DNA of 64,000 nucleotides, from contig NZ_JABELE010000009.1 in NCBI RefSeq assembly GCF_013009345.1, positions 1 to 64,000 on the forward strand. Reading direction: 5' to 3'. Shown here one piece after another: positions 53,814 through 63,398 of this stretch. This DNA is from Acinetobacter geminorum (GTDB lineage: Bacteria > Pseudomonadota > Gammaproteobacteria > Pseudomonadales > Moraxellaceae). Position 1 is the stretch's first letter, and each line of letters starts with the position of its first letter. The notes below the pieces were generated by a model that was not told the DNA's origin, made no database searches, and worked only from the letters and a program-made list of their open reading frames with translations. Made by a program: the position numbers and the translations under genes.

Positions 53814-55451
53814 ATGACCCATTTTATTTTTGTCACTGGTGGTGTAGTTTCATCGCTAGGTAAAGGTATTTCTGCTGCTTCAGTTGCTGCACTTTTGGAA
53901 GCCCGTGGCTTAAAAGTCACAATGGTTAAAATGGATCCCTACATTAATGTCGATCCAGGGACAATGAGCCCTTTCCAACATGGTGAAGTTTTTGTCACAG
54001 AGGATGGTGCCGAAACTGATCTAGACTTGGGTTATTACGAACGTTTCTTACGTCGTGCGAAAATGACCAAACTTAATAACTTTACCAGTGGTCGTGTATA
54101 TCAGGACGTTCTAAATAAAGAACGTCGTGGTGACTACCTTGGTGGTACGGTTCAAGTTATTCCTCATATTACTGACAACATTAAAGAACGCGTACTTCGC
54201 GCAGGTGAAGGCTACGATGTTGCTATCGTAGAAATTGGCGGTACGGTAGGTGATATTGAATCACTTCCATTTATGGAGTCAGTTCGTCAGTTAATGGTTG
54301 AGCTTGGTCATAAAAGAACCATGCTTATGCATTTAACTTTGTTGCCATATATCAAATCTGCAGCAGAGCTTAAAACAAAACCAACTCAACACTCTGTAAA
54401 AGAGTTGCTTTCGATTGGTATTCAGCCAGATATTCTTATCTGCCGTACTGAATATGATGTGGATGTTGACACTAAACGCAAAATTGCATTGTTCACTAAC
54501 GTAGAAGCGCGTGCTGTAGTGGTATGTAAAGATGCGAAAACGATTTATCAAATTCCACGTACATTCTATGAACAAAACGTTGATGACTTGATCTGTGAGC
54601 GTTTTGGATTTAATGATCTTCCAGAAGCAAACCTGGAAGATTGGGACAATGTAGTCGAAGCATTACTAAATCCTGAATACACTTTACGTGTAGCTATGGT
54701 TGGTAAATATGTTGAATTACCAGATGCTTACAAGTCTGTGAATGAAGCGTTATTACACGCAGGTATTAAAAATCGCGTAAAAGTACAAATCGATTATGTC
54801 AACGCTGAAGAACTTGAAAGCCAAGACGTATCTATTTTAAGTACAGCTGATGCAATTTTAGTTCCAGGTGGTTTTGGTGAACGTGGTACTGAAGGCAAAA
54901 TGAAAGCTATTCAATACGCACGTGAAAACAAAATCCCATTCTTGGGTATTTGTTTAGGCATGCAATTGGCTGTTATTGAATACGCTCGCCATGTTGCAGG
55001 TATGCCAGAAGCTTCTTCTACAGAATTTAACCGCTCTACAAAATATCCACTCATTGGTTTAATTACTGAATGGTTAGATGAGCGTGGTGAATTACAACAA
55101 CGCAGCCTTGAGTCTGACTTAGGTGGAACTATGCGTTTAGGTGCTCAAAAATCTGAATTGGTTGAAGGCACAAAAACACGTGAAGTCTACGGTAAAGCTG
55201 AAATCACTGAGCGTCATCGTCACCGTTATGAAATGAATAACCGTTTCATCGAGTCGATTGAACAAGCTGGTATGAAGATTTCAGGTTACTCTTCAGCACA
55301 ACATTTAGTTGAAACTGTAGAAATTCCTGAACATCCTTGGTTTATTGCTGTACAATTCCACCCGGAATTTACAAGTTCACCACGTGATGGACATCCATTA
55401 TTTGCTAGTTTTATTGACGCTGCAAAAACACAGCATCAAAAAAGTAAATAA
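53814..55451 (+). CDS. pyrG: CTP synthase
   Basis: 545 residues. Makes CTP from UTP with glutamine nitrogen. N-terminal synthetase VTGGVVSSLGKGISAASVAA, DPYINVDPGTMSPFQHGEVF and the C-terminal class I glutamine amidotransferase domain with catalytic Cys in FLGICLGMQLAV and His/Glu in QFHPEFTS. The ATG at 53814 is the family start; 53766 would give a longer N-terminus. The first of the pyrG-kdsA-eno run (gap 30 to kdsA). Confidence 0.97.
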   Translation: MTHFIFVTGGVVSSLGKGISAASVAALLEARGLKVTMVKMDPYINVDPGTMSPFQHGEVFVTEDGAETDLDLGYYERFLRRAKMTKLNNFTSGRVYQDVLNKERRGDYLGGTVQVIPHITDNIKERVLRAGEGYDVAIVEIGGTVGDIESLPFMESVRQLMVELGHKRTMLMHLTLLPYIKSAAELKTKPTQHSVKELLSIGIQPDILICRTEYDVDVDTKRKIALFTNVEARAVVVCKDAKTIYQIPRTFYEQNVDDLICERFGFNDLPEANLEDWDNVVEALLNPEYTLRVAMVGKYVELPDAYKSVNEALLHAGIKNRVKVQIDYVNAEELESQDVSILSTADAILVPGGFGERGTEGKMKAIQYARENKIPFLGICLGMQLAVIEYARHVAGMPEASSTEFNRSTKYPLIGLITEWLDERGELQQRSLESDLGGTMRLGAQKSELVEGTKTREVYGKAEITERHRHRYEMNNRFIESIEQAGMKISGYSSAQHLVETVEIPEHPWFIAVQFHPEFTSSPRDGHPLFASFIDAAKTQHQKSK

Positions 55452-55481
55452 TGCGATTTTAAATAAACTGGGAAAGTTTAA

Positions 55482-56339
55482 ATGTCACAATTAAAACCAC
55501 AAGAAGTTGTACGTTTAGGCGATATACAAATGGCAAATCATTTGCCATTTGTATTATTTGGCGGAATGAACGTACTTGAATCAAAAGATTTAGCTTTTGA
55601 AATTGCAGAAACGTATGTTGATATTTGCAAACGCTTAGATATTCCTTATGTATTTAAAGCGAGTTTCGATAAAGCAAATCGTTCTAGTCTACATTCATTC
55701 CGTGGTCCTGGACTTGAAAAAGGTATTGAATGGTTAGGTGATATTAAAAAACATTTTAATGTTCCTATCATTACTGATGTGCATGAGCCATATCAGGCTG
55801 CACCGGTCGCAGAAGTAGCCGATATTATTCAATTACCCGCTTTCTTAAGTCGTCAAACTGATCTTGTAGAGGCGATGGCAAAAACACAGGCTATTATTAA
55901 TATTAAGAAAGCCCAGTTTTTAGCACCTCATGAAATGCGTCATATCCTGCATAAATGTTTAGAAGCAGGAAACGACAAACTTATTCTTTGTGAACGTGGT
56001 TCAGCATTTGGTTATAACAATCTTGTTGTAGATATGCTTGGCTTTGACACAATGAAAGAAATGAATGTGCCAGTTTTCTTTGACGTGACACATGCGTTAC
56101 AAACCCCTGGTGGTCGTGCTGACTCAGCAGGTGGTCGTCGTGCTCAAATTACAACTTTAGCACGCGCTGGAATGGCAACTGGTTTGGCTGGATTGTTCTT
56201 GGAAGGACACCCAGACCCAGAACATGCAAAATGCGATGGACCTTGTGCATTACGTATGTCCCAACTTGAACCATTTTTGGCACAAATAAAAGAATTGGAT
56301 ACTTTAGTTAAAGGATTCAAAAAGTTAGACACCCATTGA
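55482..56339 (+). CDS. kdsA: KDO-8-phosphate synthase
   Basis: 285 residues. Condenses PEP with arabinose 5-phosphate to make the KDO precursor of lipopolysaccharide or lipooligosaccharide. Conserved: FKASFDKANRSSLHSFRGPG, ITDVHEPYQ, GSAFGYNNLVVDM and DVTHALQTPGG. It is the metal-free type judged by Asn in KANRSS and by the family. Linked to pyrG (CTP for CMP-KDO) and eno (PEP). Confidence 0.96.
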   Translation: MSQLKPQEVVRLGDIQMANHLPFVLFGGMNVLESKDLAFEIAETYVDICKRLDIPYVFKASFDKANRSSLHSFRGPGLEKGIEWLGDIKKHFNVPIITDVHEPYQAAPVAEVADIIQLPAFLSRQTDLVEAMAKTQAIINIKKAQFLAPHEMRHILHKCLEAGNDKLILCERGSAFGYNNLVVDMLGFDTMKEMNVPVFFDVTHALQTPGGRADSAGGRRAQITTLARAGMATGLAGLFLEGHPDPEHAKCDGPCALRMSQLEPFLAQIKELDTLVKGFKKLDTH

Positions 56340-56402
56340 GTTGTTTTATAACCCTTACGCTGCTTTAACCGCAGCTCATATTCATTCAAAGAGGAATTGT
56401 TC

Positions 56403-57692
56403 ATGAGCCAAATCGTTGACATTCGTGCACGTGAAATTTTGGACTCTCGTGGTAACCCAACCATCGAAGCAGACGTAATTTTAGAATCTGGGGTTGTTGG
56501 TCGTGCATGTGCACCATCTGGTGCTTCAACTGGTTCTCGTGAAGCTTTAGAACTACGTGACGGTGATAAATCGCGTTACTTAGGTAAAGGCGTTCGTACA
56601 GCAGTTAACAACGTTAATACATTGATTCGTGATGCTTTGTTGGGTAAATCAGTTTTTGAGCAAAAAGACATTGATAACACAATGATCGCGCTTGACGGTA
56701 CTGAAAACAAAGAAAAATTAGGTGCTAACGCAACTTTAGCTGTGTCATTGGCTGCTGCGCGCGCTGCTGCTGAAGAAAAGAAACTTCCTCTTTTCCAATA
56801 CATCGCAGATCTTCGTGGTCAAACAATTTTGACAATGCCTGTACCGATGATGAACATCTTAAATGGTGGTGAGCATGCGGACAACACTGTTGATATTCAA
56901 GAGTTCATGATTGAGCCTGTAGGTTTCACTTCATTTGCTGAAGCTTTACGTGCTGGTGCTGAAGTATTCCATTCTTTAAAATCAGTTTTAAAGAAACAAG
57001 GTTTGAATACTGCTGTGGGTGATGAAGGTGGTTTTGCTCCTAACTTACGTTCTAACGAAGAAGCAATTCAAATCATTTTACAAGCAATTGAATTGACTGG
57101 TTACAAAGCTGGTTCAGACATGATGCTTGCGTTAGACTGCGCATCTTCAGAATTCTACAAAAACGGTCAATACGTTTTAGAAGGCGAAGGCAACCGTGCA
57201 TTTACAAGCCATCAGTTTGCAGATTATTTAGCTGGTCTTGTAAATCAATATCCAATTATCTCAATCGAAGATGGTTTAGATGAGTCTGATTGGGAAGGCT
57301 GGAGCTACTTGACTTCAATCCTTGGTGATAAAATCCAATTGGTTGGTGATGACTTGTTCGTAACTAATCCTAAGATTTTACAACGTGGTATTGATGAAAA
57401 AGTTGGTAACTCAATCTTAATCAAATACAACCAGATCGGTACTTTGACTGAAACTTTAGACGCAATTTATCTTGCTAAAGCAAATGGTTATTCGACTGTT
57501 ATTTCTCACCGTTCTGGTGAAACGGAAGATTCAACAATTGCTGACTTAGCAGTAGGTACAGCAGCTGGTCAAATCAAGACCGGTTCACTTTGCCGTTCTG
57601 ACCGTGTGTCTAAGTACAACCAATTACTTCGTATTGAAGAAATGACTAAAGCTGCTTACCGTGGTAAAGCTGAGTTTAAAGGTTTAAACTAA
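56403..57692 (+). CDS. eno: Enolase
   Basis: 429 residues; makes phosphoenolpyruvate from 2-phosphoglycerate and in many bacteria is also in the RNA degradosome. Conserved: SRGNPTIEADV, GASTGSREALELRD, AVGDEGGFAPNL, QLVGDDLFVTN and VISHRSGETEDSTIADLAV. The ATG at 56403 has GAGGAA six bases upstream; an in-frame TTG at 56397 is weaker. In many gammaproteobacteria ftsB follows eno; here it is 4.6 kb away. Confidence 0.97.
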   Translation: MSQIVDIRAREILDSRGNPTIEADVILESGVVGRACAPSGASTGSREALELRDGDKSRYLGKGVRTAVNNVNTLIRDALLGKSVFEQKDIDNTMIALDGTENKEKLGANATLAVSLAAARAAAEEKKLPLFQYIADLRGQTILTMPVPMMNILNGGEHADNTVDIQEFMIEPVGFTSFAEALRAGAEVFHSLKSVLKKQGLNTAVGDEGGFAPNLRSNEEAIQIILQAIELTGYKAGSDMMLALDCASSEFYKNGQYVLEGEGNRAFTSHQFADYLAGLVNQYPIISIEDGLDESDWEGWSYLTSILGDKIQLVGDDLFVTNPKILQRGIDEKVGNSILIKYNQIGTLTETLDAIYLAKANGYSTVISHRSGETEDSTIADLAVGTAAGQIKTGSLCRSDRVSKYNQLLRIEEMTKAAYRGKAEFKGLN

Positions 57693-57730
57693 TCTTTAAA
57701 TAAAAGTTAAAATTAATTTTTTAACATTTT

Positions 57731-57769
57731 AAGGTGCTATTTTCTGTTTTTAGTAGGAAATAGCACCTT
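57731..57769. terminator. Bidirectional terminator after eno
   Basis: AAGGTGCTATTT / AAATAGCACCTT with a 15-base loop, between convergent genes. Some T on both sides. Confidence 0.8.
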
Positions 57770-57774
57770 TTCTA

Positions 57775-58452
57775 TTATCCTAATCGGCGTGTTTTTAAAG
57801 ACTCAGCCCAACGGTGATGTTGACATCGGCTACATTCTTGGTCGATTTTATTTAAAATTTTAGTTTCACCACATTTCATACATGAATAAAAAGTATTAAG
57901 TTTAAGTACATTGGCTCTGCGGTAAGCGTCAGGGAATAATGGTAGGCCCCATTTTACGTCCTCATCTTCAAAATAAAGCAGACTAAGAATACCATCAGAC
58001 TCTAATAAAGCTGTTCTCACTTGTCCAAGATGCTCAACATGTTGTTGCCGCATTTCTGAGAAAAACTCATCATGAGAATATGATTGTTTTTGGAAATCTT
58101 TGTAGACTATAAGACCATCCTTAACAATACAAAGCGCTTTTCCTTCAAGTAAATCTTCAATTTTTTTATGCTTTACCATGCTCCATGTAGCAAATCGATA
58201 AAGAAAAAGAATAACGATAAACACAACAAAGGCATGTGCAATAGGTATATCCTCAGTAAACATCGGATCGCCAGCTGCTGACCCCAAACATAAAATGATT
58301 GCGAGTTCAAAAAGGGAGAGCTGACGTACACCTCGTTTACCAGATAATCTTAAAAAACTAATAATGATGATAAACATCACGGTACATCGAACTAAAACTT
58401 CTAAAACAAAGTTCCAGGTGGTATCACCTATAAATATATTAATAAAATCCAT
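57775..58452 (-). CDS. YetF/YcaP-like (DUF421) membrane protein with zinc ribbon
   Basis: 225 residues. Three N-terminal membrane helices (about 12-33, 43-60 and 66-85) with GKRGVRQLSLFELAIILCLG, a cytoplasmic DUF421 domain, and an extra C-terminal FYSCMKCGETK, then CSRCQHH, a Cys4 zinc-ribbon-like pair (CxxC...CxxC) not usual in the family. Function unknown. Divergent or stand-alone; a decaying spacer lies upstream. Confidence 0.85.
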   Translation of the reverse strand: MDFINIFIGDTTWNFVLEVLVRCTVMFIIIISFLRLSGKRGVRQLSLFELAIILCLGSAAGDPMFTEDIPIAHAFVVFIVILFLYRFATWSMVKHKKIEDLLEGKALCIVKDGLIVYKDFQKQSYSHDEFFSEMRQQHVEHLGQVRTALLESDGILSLLYFEDEDVKWGLPLFPDAYRRANVLKLNTFYSCMKCGETKILNKIDQECSRCQHHRWAESLKTRRLG

Positions 58453-58799
58453 TTTTCACCTTTCTCCTTATTAAAATATTGAGAGAAATCCTTATAAAAT
58501 TCTTAACAAATTAGAAAATAAAAAAATATACTTTTTAGGTAGTTATTGGTTAAAAGAGTGAAGCATATGTGACTTTTTATAAATTTTATTCGCAACTAAT
58601 TCTGTGTGAATAAACTTAATATTGTTAGTCTAATTATGTCCTGTACTATTCAAAAATAGATCTATTAAGAGGTGATGCTATTCCCAAAGGGAAGGAAATA
58701 TTAAAAGATATATCAACAAGAACATTCTTATTAGGTAGATTAGATTTAATAAGGATGCAAGCTATAAAAATAACTGATATTAAGATTTAAAAAAACAGT
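58453..58799. other. Spacer with an open stretch, possible gene remnant
   Basis: About 350 bases without a complete gene. On the plus strand, 58629-58790 is open for 53 codons and ends at TAA, reading protein-like (LLRGDAIPKGKEILKDIS, then TRTFLLGRLDLIRMQAIKIT), but it has no start codon or Shine-Dalgarno at its left end. This looks like a decayed 3' part of a gene. The rest is AT-rich. Confidence 0.4.
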
Positions 58800-59480
58800 T
58801 TAATGACAATCAGGAGTATAAGGAATCTCATCTAGACGTTTTTGAAAAACTTGAGGATCCATAACATTTTTATACATTTGTTGATATGTTTTTTTGTGAT
58901 CTTCAATGTTGTGATAATCAATAACTTCTTGGAGTTTATCTTTATATTCTATATGACCAGCATGGAACATTGCTGCATAATGTCCCCATAAAGTATATTG
59001 ATATCGCAAAGCAGCTTTGGGAATTAAATTTATCTCATTTAAATAACTATTCGCGGTTTTTTCATAACATGCTTTTATTTCATGAGCATCTTTCTTCATT
59101 TTACTTAAGAAAATACATTGCATCTCTTGTAATTTTGAATTTTCTGATTTAGTTAGTATTTTTTCGGTAACGCGATAAGCTTCATTAAGACAACCTAAAT
59201 GTACAAGTATTTTACGTTTAGTTTTTAAAATGTTTAAGTTGTTATCGTTAGATGGCATCTTTTTTAATAAACGTTTTAATTTTATATGGGCTGTTATTTG
59301 GTCTTGTTCAGTATTTAATTTATAAATAATGTCATTAAATTCATATGTATAGGTATTAATAGGTCTATTTGTTTTTTGGGAGTCCTCCACATTAATTATT
59401 TTTGATGGACTATCATCAGTATGATTATTACAAGCGCTCAAACCTAAGCTTACTAAAGAAAATGCTAAAACTTTATGCAC
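58800..59480 (-). CDS. Helical lipoprotein, hypothetical
   Basis: 226 residues with lipobox LSAC (Cys17) after MHKVLAFSLVSLGLSA. The body is helical and charged with TPR-like spacing (EAYRVTEKILTKSENSKLQE, then KACYEKTANSYLNEIN). It ends DCH. No family recognised. The 5' region (59481-59853) is AT-rich and shared with the divergent TonB receptor gene. Confidence 0.75.
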   Translation of the reverse strand: MHKVLAFSLVSLGLSACNNHTDDSPSKIINVEDSQKTNRPINTYTYEFNDIIYKLNTEQDQITAHIKLKRLLKKMPSNDNNLNILKTKRKILVHLGCLNEAYRVTEKILTKSENSKLQEMQCIFLSKMKKDAHEIKACYEKTANSYLNEINLIPKAALRYQYTLWGHYAAMFHAGHIEYKDKLQEVIDYHNIEDHKKTYQQMYKNVMDPQVFQKRLDEIPYTPDCH

Positions 59481-59734
59481 TACAACTTTTACCTTTATTC
59501 TCTATGATGAGATTTTGGAAGAATAATAAAATATAAAAGAAAATACTGTTTAGTTTGTTATTTTTTGAGTTAATCATAAAACTATTGCATAACATTTTAT
59601 TGGCTAATTGAAAGAGCAATAAATTTAAAAGATGTGATGACCAAACAAGGTTTGAAGAGAGTGAAAATATATAAGTGATTAGAACCATTGATAATTTAAT
59701 TTAAACAAATAGGAATAATTATTAATATATTATT
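59481..59734. other. Spacer upstream of TonB receptor gene
   Basis: AT-rich region with no convincing gene; a 71-codon minus frame (59473-59688) overlaps the lipoprotein start and is probably noise. The divergent promoters of the lipoprotein and receptor genes lie here. Confidence 0.5.
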
Positions 59735-59753
59735 GATAATAACTATCATTTAT
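59735..59753 (+). promoter_or_regulatory. Fur-like box before TonB receptor
   Basis: GATAATAACTATCATTTAT matches 13 of 19 positions of the Fur consensus and has an imperfect 7-1-7 dyad TGATAAT-A-ACTATCA. It lies 101 bases before the receptor start. Iron repression through Fur is expected for such a receptor. Confidence 0.6.
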
Positions 59754-59853
59754 GTTAATTTTTGTGCCGACTTTTGCTGCTTTGTAATAAGGAACAAAGT
59801 AGTAAAAGGGTAAGGAATCTCGCACAGCACATTAATTATTATGGAATTTTCTT

Positions 59854-62049
59854 ATGTACACTTCGCCCTTTAGAAAAGCATTTAGAGCTCATCCTTTAGC
59901 ATTTGCTATGGCTTTAACTGTTCCTTCAGTTGGTTATGCAGATGAGAAAAATGGAACAGCCACCTTAGAAACGATAAGAGTACAAGCAGAACAAGAAAAT
60001 TCCACTGTTACCGAAGGTTCGGGCAGCTATACAGCAAAAAGCACAAATACTTCTACAAAATTAAATTTATCTCTTCGTGAAACACCGCAGTCGGTGAAGG
60101 TTTTAACCCGTGAATATTTAGATGATCGTAAAATCGATTCTTTTCAAGATTTAATGAACAATATTACGGGTGTTTCGACCTCACGTACTGATGAGCGTCA
60201 GAAAGTTTATGCACGTGGTTTTGAGGTAGATTATTACTTAATAGATGGAATACCGAGCACGATTAATTTAGGTACAGGAGACCTTGATTTAGATATTTAT
60301 GATCGCGTTGAGGTGGTGAAAGGTGCTAATGGTCTAACCACAGGTGCGGGAAATCCAGCGATGGCGCTGAACATGATTCGTAAACATGCAAACTCAAGAG
60401 AACTTAGTGGTAATGTCAGTACATCATTAGGCTCATGGAACTCTTGGAGTAGTTCGGCAGATATTTCTGCACCGCTTAATGCTGATGGTTCATTGCGTGG
60501 ACGTATGTTTGTGAAGCATTCTGATGAAAATTCATTTATGGATTTTTATGAGAAAGAACGGAATGTATTTTATGGCGCTCTTGATTATGATCTGAGCGAT
60601 AAAACAAGTATGTCGCTTGGAGCTACATATCAAGAATTGCATCGTGATGGTATCCGCTGGGGTGGTACACCAGCTTTTTATACTGATGGGACCCGTACCA
60701 ATTTTTCTAGAAGCTTAACAGTAAGTGCACCTTGGACTTACTGGGATGTGAATACAAGGGCAGTGTTTGCGAACTTAAAACAGAATTTATTTAGTGACGT
60801 TAATTTAAATGTTGCTTATACCTTCCGCAAAGAAGATACGGACTCTATGTTGTTATATACAGCTGGAAGAGTAGACAAGGCAACCAACACCAGTCCATTA
60901 GAAAATCCAAATGATAATTCGGAGAATAAAACTGATTATGTTTCTGTATATGGCGCAAAAGCTGCCAGTGAAGAAAACAATATTGATGTTTTTATTAATG
61001 CCCCACTTACACTTTTTAATCGCCAACAAGAAATCATTATTGGCGGATCTTGGAATAAGAATGAAAAGACCAAAGATCTTTTTGGTGGATCTAACAAAAA
61101 CCAAGACATTGAAAAATATTTAGGTGATCCGCTTAACTATAATGATATAGCTCAAGAGTTGCTTCAGCCTGTTGTTTTAAACGGCAAAAATGCGCTGAAT
61201 GAAACCACACAAACTGCGGCATATATTGCTGGAAAATTTCAAATTCTGGACCCTTTGAAAATTATTGCTGGTGCGCGTTTATCTAACTGGAAATATAAAT
61301 CTGAAAATGACAAAGGTAACCGTGAATTTAACAATGAATTAGCACCATATATTGGCGCTATTTATGATTTTGCCCAAGATCATTCTGTCTATGCGAGTTA
61401 TACAGAAATTTTCAAACCTCAAGATCGTAAAGATATAAATGATCAATATATTGACCCGATTAAAGGTAAGAGTTATGAGGCTGGCTTAAAGAGTGAGTGG
61501 TTTGGGGGGCATTTAAATACAGCATTGTCAGTATTTCGAATAGAACAATCTAATTTTGCTGAATCGATACCTGGAGTATTTATTGTCCGTAATGGTACAC
61601 AAACTACAGAGCAAGCTTACCGTGCTGTAGATGGTGTTGAAAGTAAAGGCTTTGAGTTTGAAGCTGATGGGGAAATTAACGATAACTGGGCGGTTAATTT
61701 TGGTATTGCTAATTTTGAAGCAAAAGATGCAAAGGGTACGAAGGTTAATACGACAAACTCTCGAACAACTTCAAATTTATTTGTTAAGTACAAACTTAAT
61801 CAGTGGAGTGCAGGACTTGGCTTAAATTATAAGAGTAAATACTATACGGGTAGTGGAAGCTCTCGTATTGAGCAAGATGCTTATGTTTTAGCAAGTGCGA
61901 TGTTTGGCTATCAAGTAGATAAAAATATTAAACTTCAATTTAATATCGATAATATTTTTGATGAGAAGTATTACGAAGGTATTGGTGAAAACTCAATGAA
62001 TTGGGGAACACCGAGAAATGCAACGCTGAGTGTTCGTTATAATTTTTGA
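59854..62049 (+). CDS. TonB-dependent siderophore receptor
   Basis: 731 residues of outer-membrane receptor. Signal peptide ending GYADEK, a TonB box region LETIRV, plug domain (about 60-180; LRETPQSVKVLTREYLDD, YARGFEVDYYLIDGIPS) and a C-terminal 22-strand barrel ending SVRYNF with terminal Phe. The plug is of the FhuE/FpvA/FoxA siderophore receptor subfamily, so a hydroxamate- or catecholate-type siderophore is likely, but the ligand cannot be read. It sits in the eno-ftsB interval. Confidence 0.92.
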   Translation: MYTSPFRKAFRAHPLAFAMALTVPSVGYADEKNGTATLETIRVQAEQENSTVTEGSGSYTAKSTNTSTKLNLSLRETPQSVKVLTREYLDDRKIDSFQDLMNNITGVSTSRTDERQKVYARGFEVDYYLIDGIPSTINLGTGDLDLDIYDRVEVVKGANGLTTGAGNPAMALNMIRKHANSRELSGNVSTSLGSWNSWSSSADISAPLNADGSLRGRMFVKHSDENSFMDFYEKERNVFYGALDYDLSDKTSMSLGATYQELHRDGIRWGGTPAFYTDGTRTNFSRSLTVSAPWTYWDVNTRAVFANLKQNLFSDVNLNVAYTFRKEDTDSMLLYTAGRVDKATNTSPLENPNDNSENKTDYVSVYGAKAASEENNIDVFINAPLTLFNRQQEIIIGGSWNKNEKTKDLFGGSNKNQDIEKYLGDPLNYNDIAQELLQPVVLNGKNALNETTQTAAYIAGKFQILDPLKIIAGARLSNWKYKSENDKGNREFNNELAPYIGAIYDFAQDHSVYASYTEIFKPQDRKDINDQYIDPIKGKSYEAGLKSEWFGGHLNTALSVFRIEQSNFAESIPGVFIVRNGTQTTEQAYRAVDGVESKGFEFEADGEINDNWAVNFGIANFEAKDAKGTKVNTTNSRTTSNLFVKYKLNQWSAGLGLNYKSKYYTGSGSSRIEQDAYVLASAMFGYQVDKNIKLQFNIDNIFDEKYYEGIGENSMNWGTPRNATLSVRYNF

Positions 62050-62081
62050 TACAGACATACTCATATAAGTAACCGATTTAT

Positions 62082-62107
62082 AAAAGCCCTTAAAAGAGGG
62101 CTTTTTT
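62082..62107 (+). terminator. Terminator of the TonB receptor gene
   Basis: AAAAGCCCT / AGGGCTTTT nine pairs, loop TAAAAG, and six T. Confidence 0.88.
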
Positions 62108-62326
62108 GTGCGTAGATTGATTTATAAGCAGTTGTACTTATAAATATTATTTCCCTTTCAAATTCCATTCATTTTTGACAAAATGAAACATGTCACAATG
62201 GTCAATTAAAGTAATATGCCCATTAATAATTTTGCTTAAATTTTTGCAGGAATTTCGCATGCTACTTCTTAATTACTATACAATACAATCTCTTAACAAA
62301 AGTTTTTAATTAAAAATCTTAATGAT

Positions 62327-62716
62327 ATGTTAGAAGTATTTCGATCCACTTCAAGCAAACTGATATTACTACTGGTTATTGTTTTGGTAGCCATACTGCA
62401 ATATCAATTTTGGTTAGGTGAGGGTGGCTATCTCCCTCATCAAGCTCTCATGCAACAAATTCAGCAACAAGCTGAAGTAAATGAAGAGCTTAAAGAACGA
62501 AACCGTATTTTGGCAGCAGAGGTTTTTGACCTGAAAAATGGTACAGAAGCAATAGAAGAACATGCTCGCCTTGATCTTGGTTTGGTTAAACCACACGAGA
62601 CATTTGTTCAAATGAGTACAATTAGTACCCATTACAAGCCTATTTATATTGACCCGAACGTTAAAGTTGATTTGGAAACGAATGAGACACCTGCATCCCC
62701 AGATATCCCAGACTAA
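62327..62716 (+). CDS. ftsB: Cell division protein FtsB
   Basis: 129 residues. One membrane helix (LILLLVIVLVAILQYQFWLG, about 13-32), then a coiled coil (LMQQIQQQAEVNEELKERNR) and the conserved EEHARLDLGLVKPHETFVQ. It bridges FtsQ and FtsL in the divisome. A C-terminal tail of about 30 residues lengthens it relative to E. coli (103). Its last 35 bases overlap ispD. Confidence 0.92.
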   Translation: MLEVFRSTSSKLILLLVIVLVAILQYQFWLGEGGYLPHQALMQQIQQQAEVNEELKERNRILAAEVFDLKNGTEAIEEHARLDLGLVKPHETFVQMSTISTHYKPIYIDPNVKVDLETNETPASPDIPD

Positions 62717-63398
62717 ATTATGGGCAGTTATTCCAGCTGCAGGTTCAGGAAGTCGATTTTCTAAAACTGAATTGAAACAGTATCAATATATTCAGAATAC
62801 GACTGTTTTAGAACATACTGTTCGACGCATAAGCCAGCTTCCATTAAATGGTTATGTTCTGGCAATTGGTACCCAAGATACCTTTGCTCAGACGCTCGCA
62901 TTTCAAAATATAGATAAGGCGCATTTTTGTATAGGTGGGGCTGAACGAGTCCATTCGGTATTAAATGCTTTAAATCATCTTTTAACTTTTGCTAATGAAA
63001 ATGATTGGGTACTTGTGCATGATGCAGCTCGGCCTTGTGTAACAATTGAATGTTTAAATACCCTTGTTGAACAAGCAATTAAATCAAATCATAGTGCTAT
63101 TTTAGCGATTCCTGTTCGTGATACGCTAAAACAGGTTGAGGCAAATAATCATATTAATAAAACGGTAAGTCGGGATTCATTATGGCAGGCTCAAACGCCT
63201 CAAATTTCTAAAATTGGGAAGCTCAAAAAAGCAATTGAATACGCTTTAGAAAATAACATTGCTATTACCGACGAGGCAAGCGCACTCGAATATATGGGTG
63301 AAACTGTGCAGGTTGTGATGGGGCGTTCTGATAATATTAAAATTACTTATCCTGATGATTTAGAACTTGCACGTTTAATTTTACAATCACAGTCTTAA
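62682..63398 (+). CDS. ispD: 4-diphosphocytidyl-2-C-methylerythritol synthase
   Basis: 238 residues; the MEP pathway enzyme that joins CTP to methylerythritol phosphate. Conserved: AVIPAAGSGSRF, VLVHDAARPCVT, PVRDTLKQV, and TDEASALEYMG. The ATG at 62682 lies inside the end of ftsB; an upstream in-frame start at 62649 would extend the N-terminus by 11 residues. Overlap suggests coupled translation with FtsB. Confidence 0.95.
   Translation: MRHLHPQISQTKLWAVIPAAGSGSRFSKTELKQYQYIQNTTVLEHTVRRISQLPLNGYVLAIGTQDTFAQTLAFQNIDKAHFCIGGAERVHSVLNALNHLLTFANENDWVLVHDAARPCVTIECLNTLVEQAIKSNHSAILAIPVRDTLKQVEANNHINKTVSRDSLWQAQTPQISKIGKLKKAIEYALENNIAITDEASALEYMGETVQVVMGRSDNIKITYPDDLELARLILQSQS

Noticed and set aside
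59473..59688. A 71-codon minus-strand frame
   Set aside because: It overlaps the start of the lipoprotein gene and consists of Leu/Asn/Phe/Ser from AT-rich DNA; no ribosome binding site.
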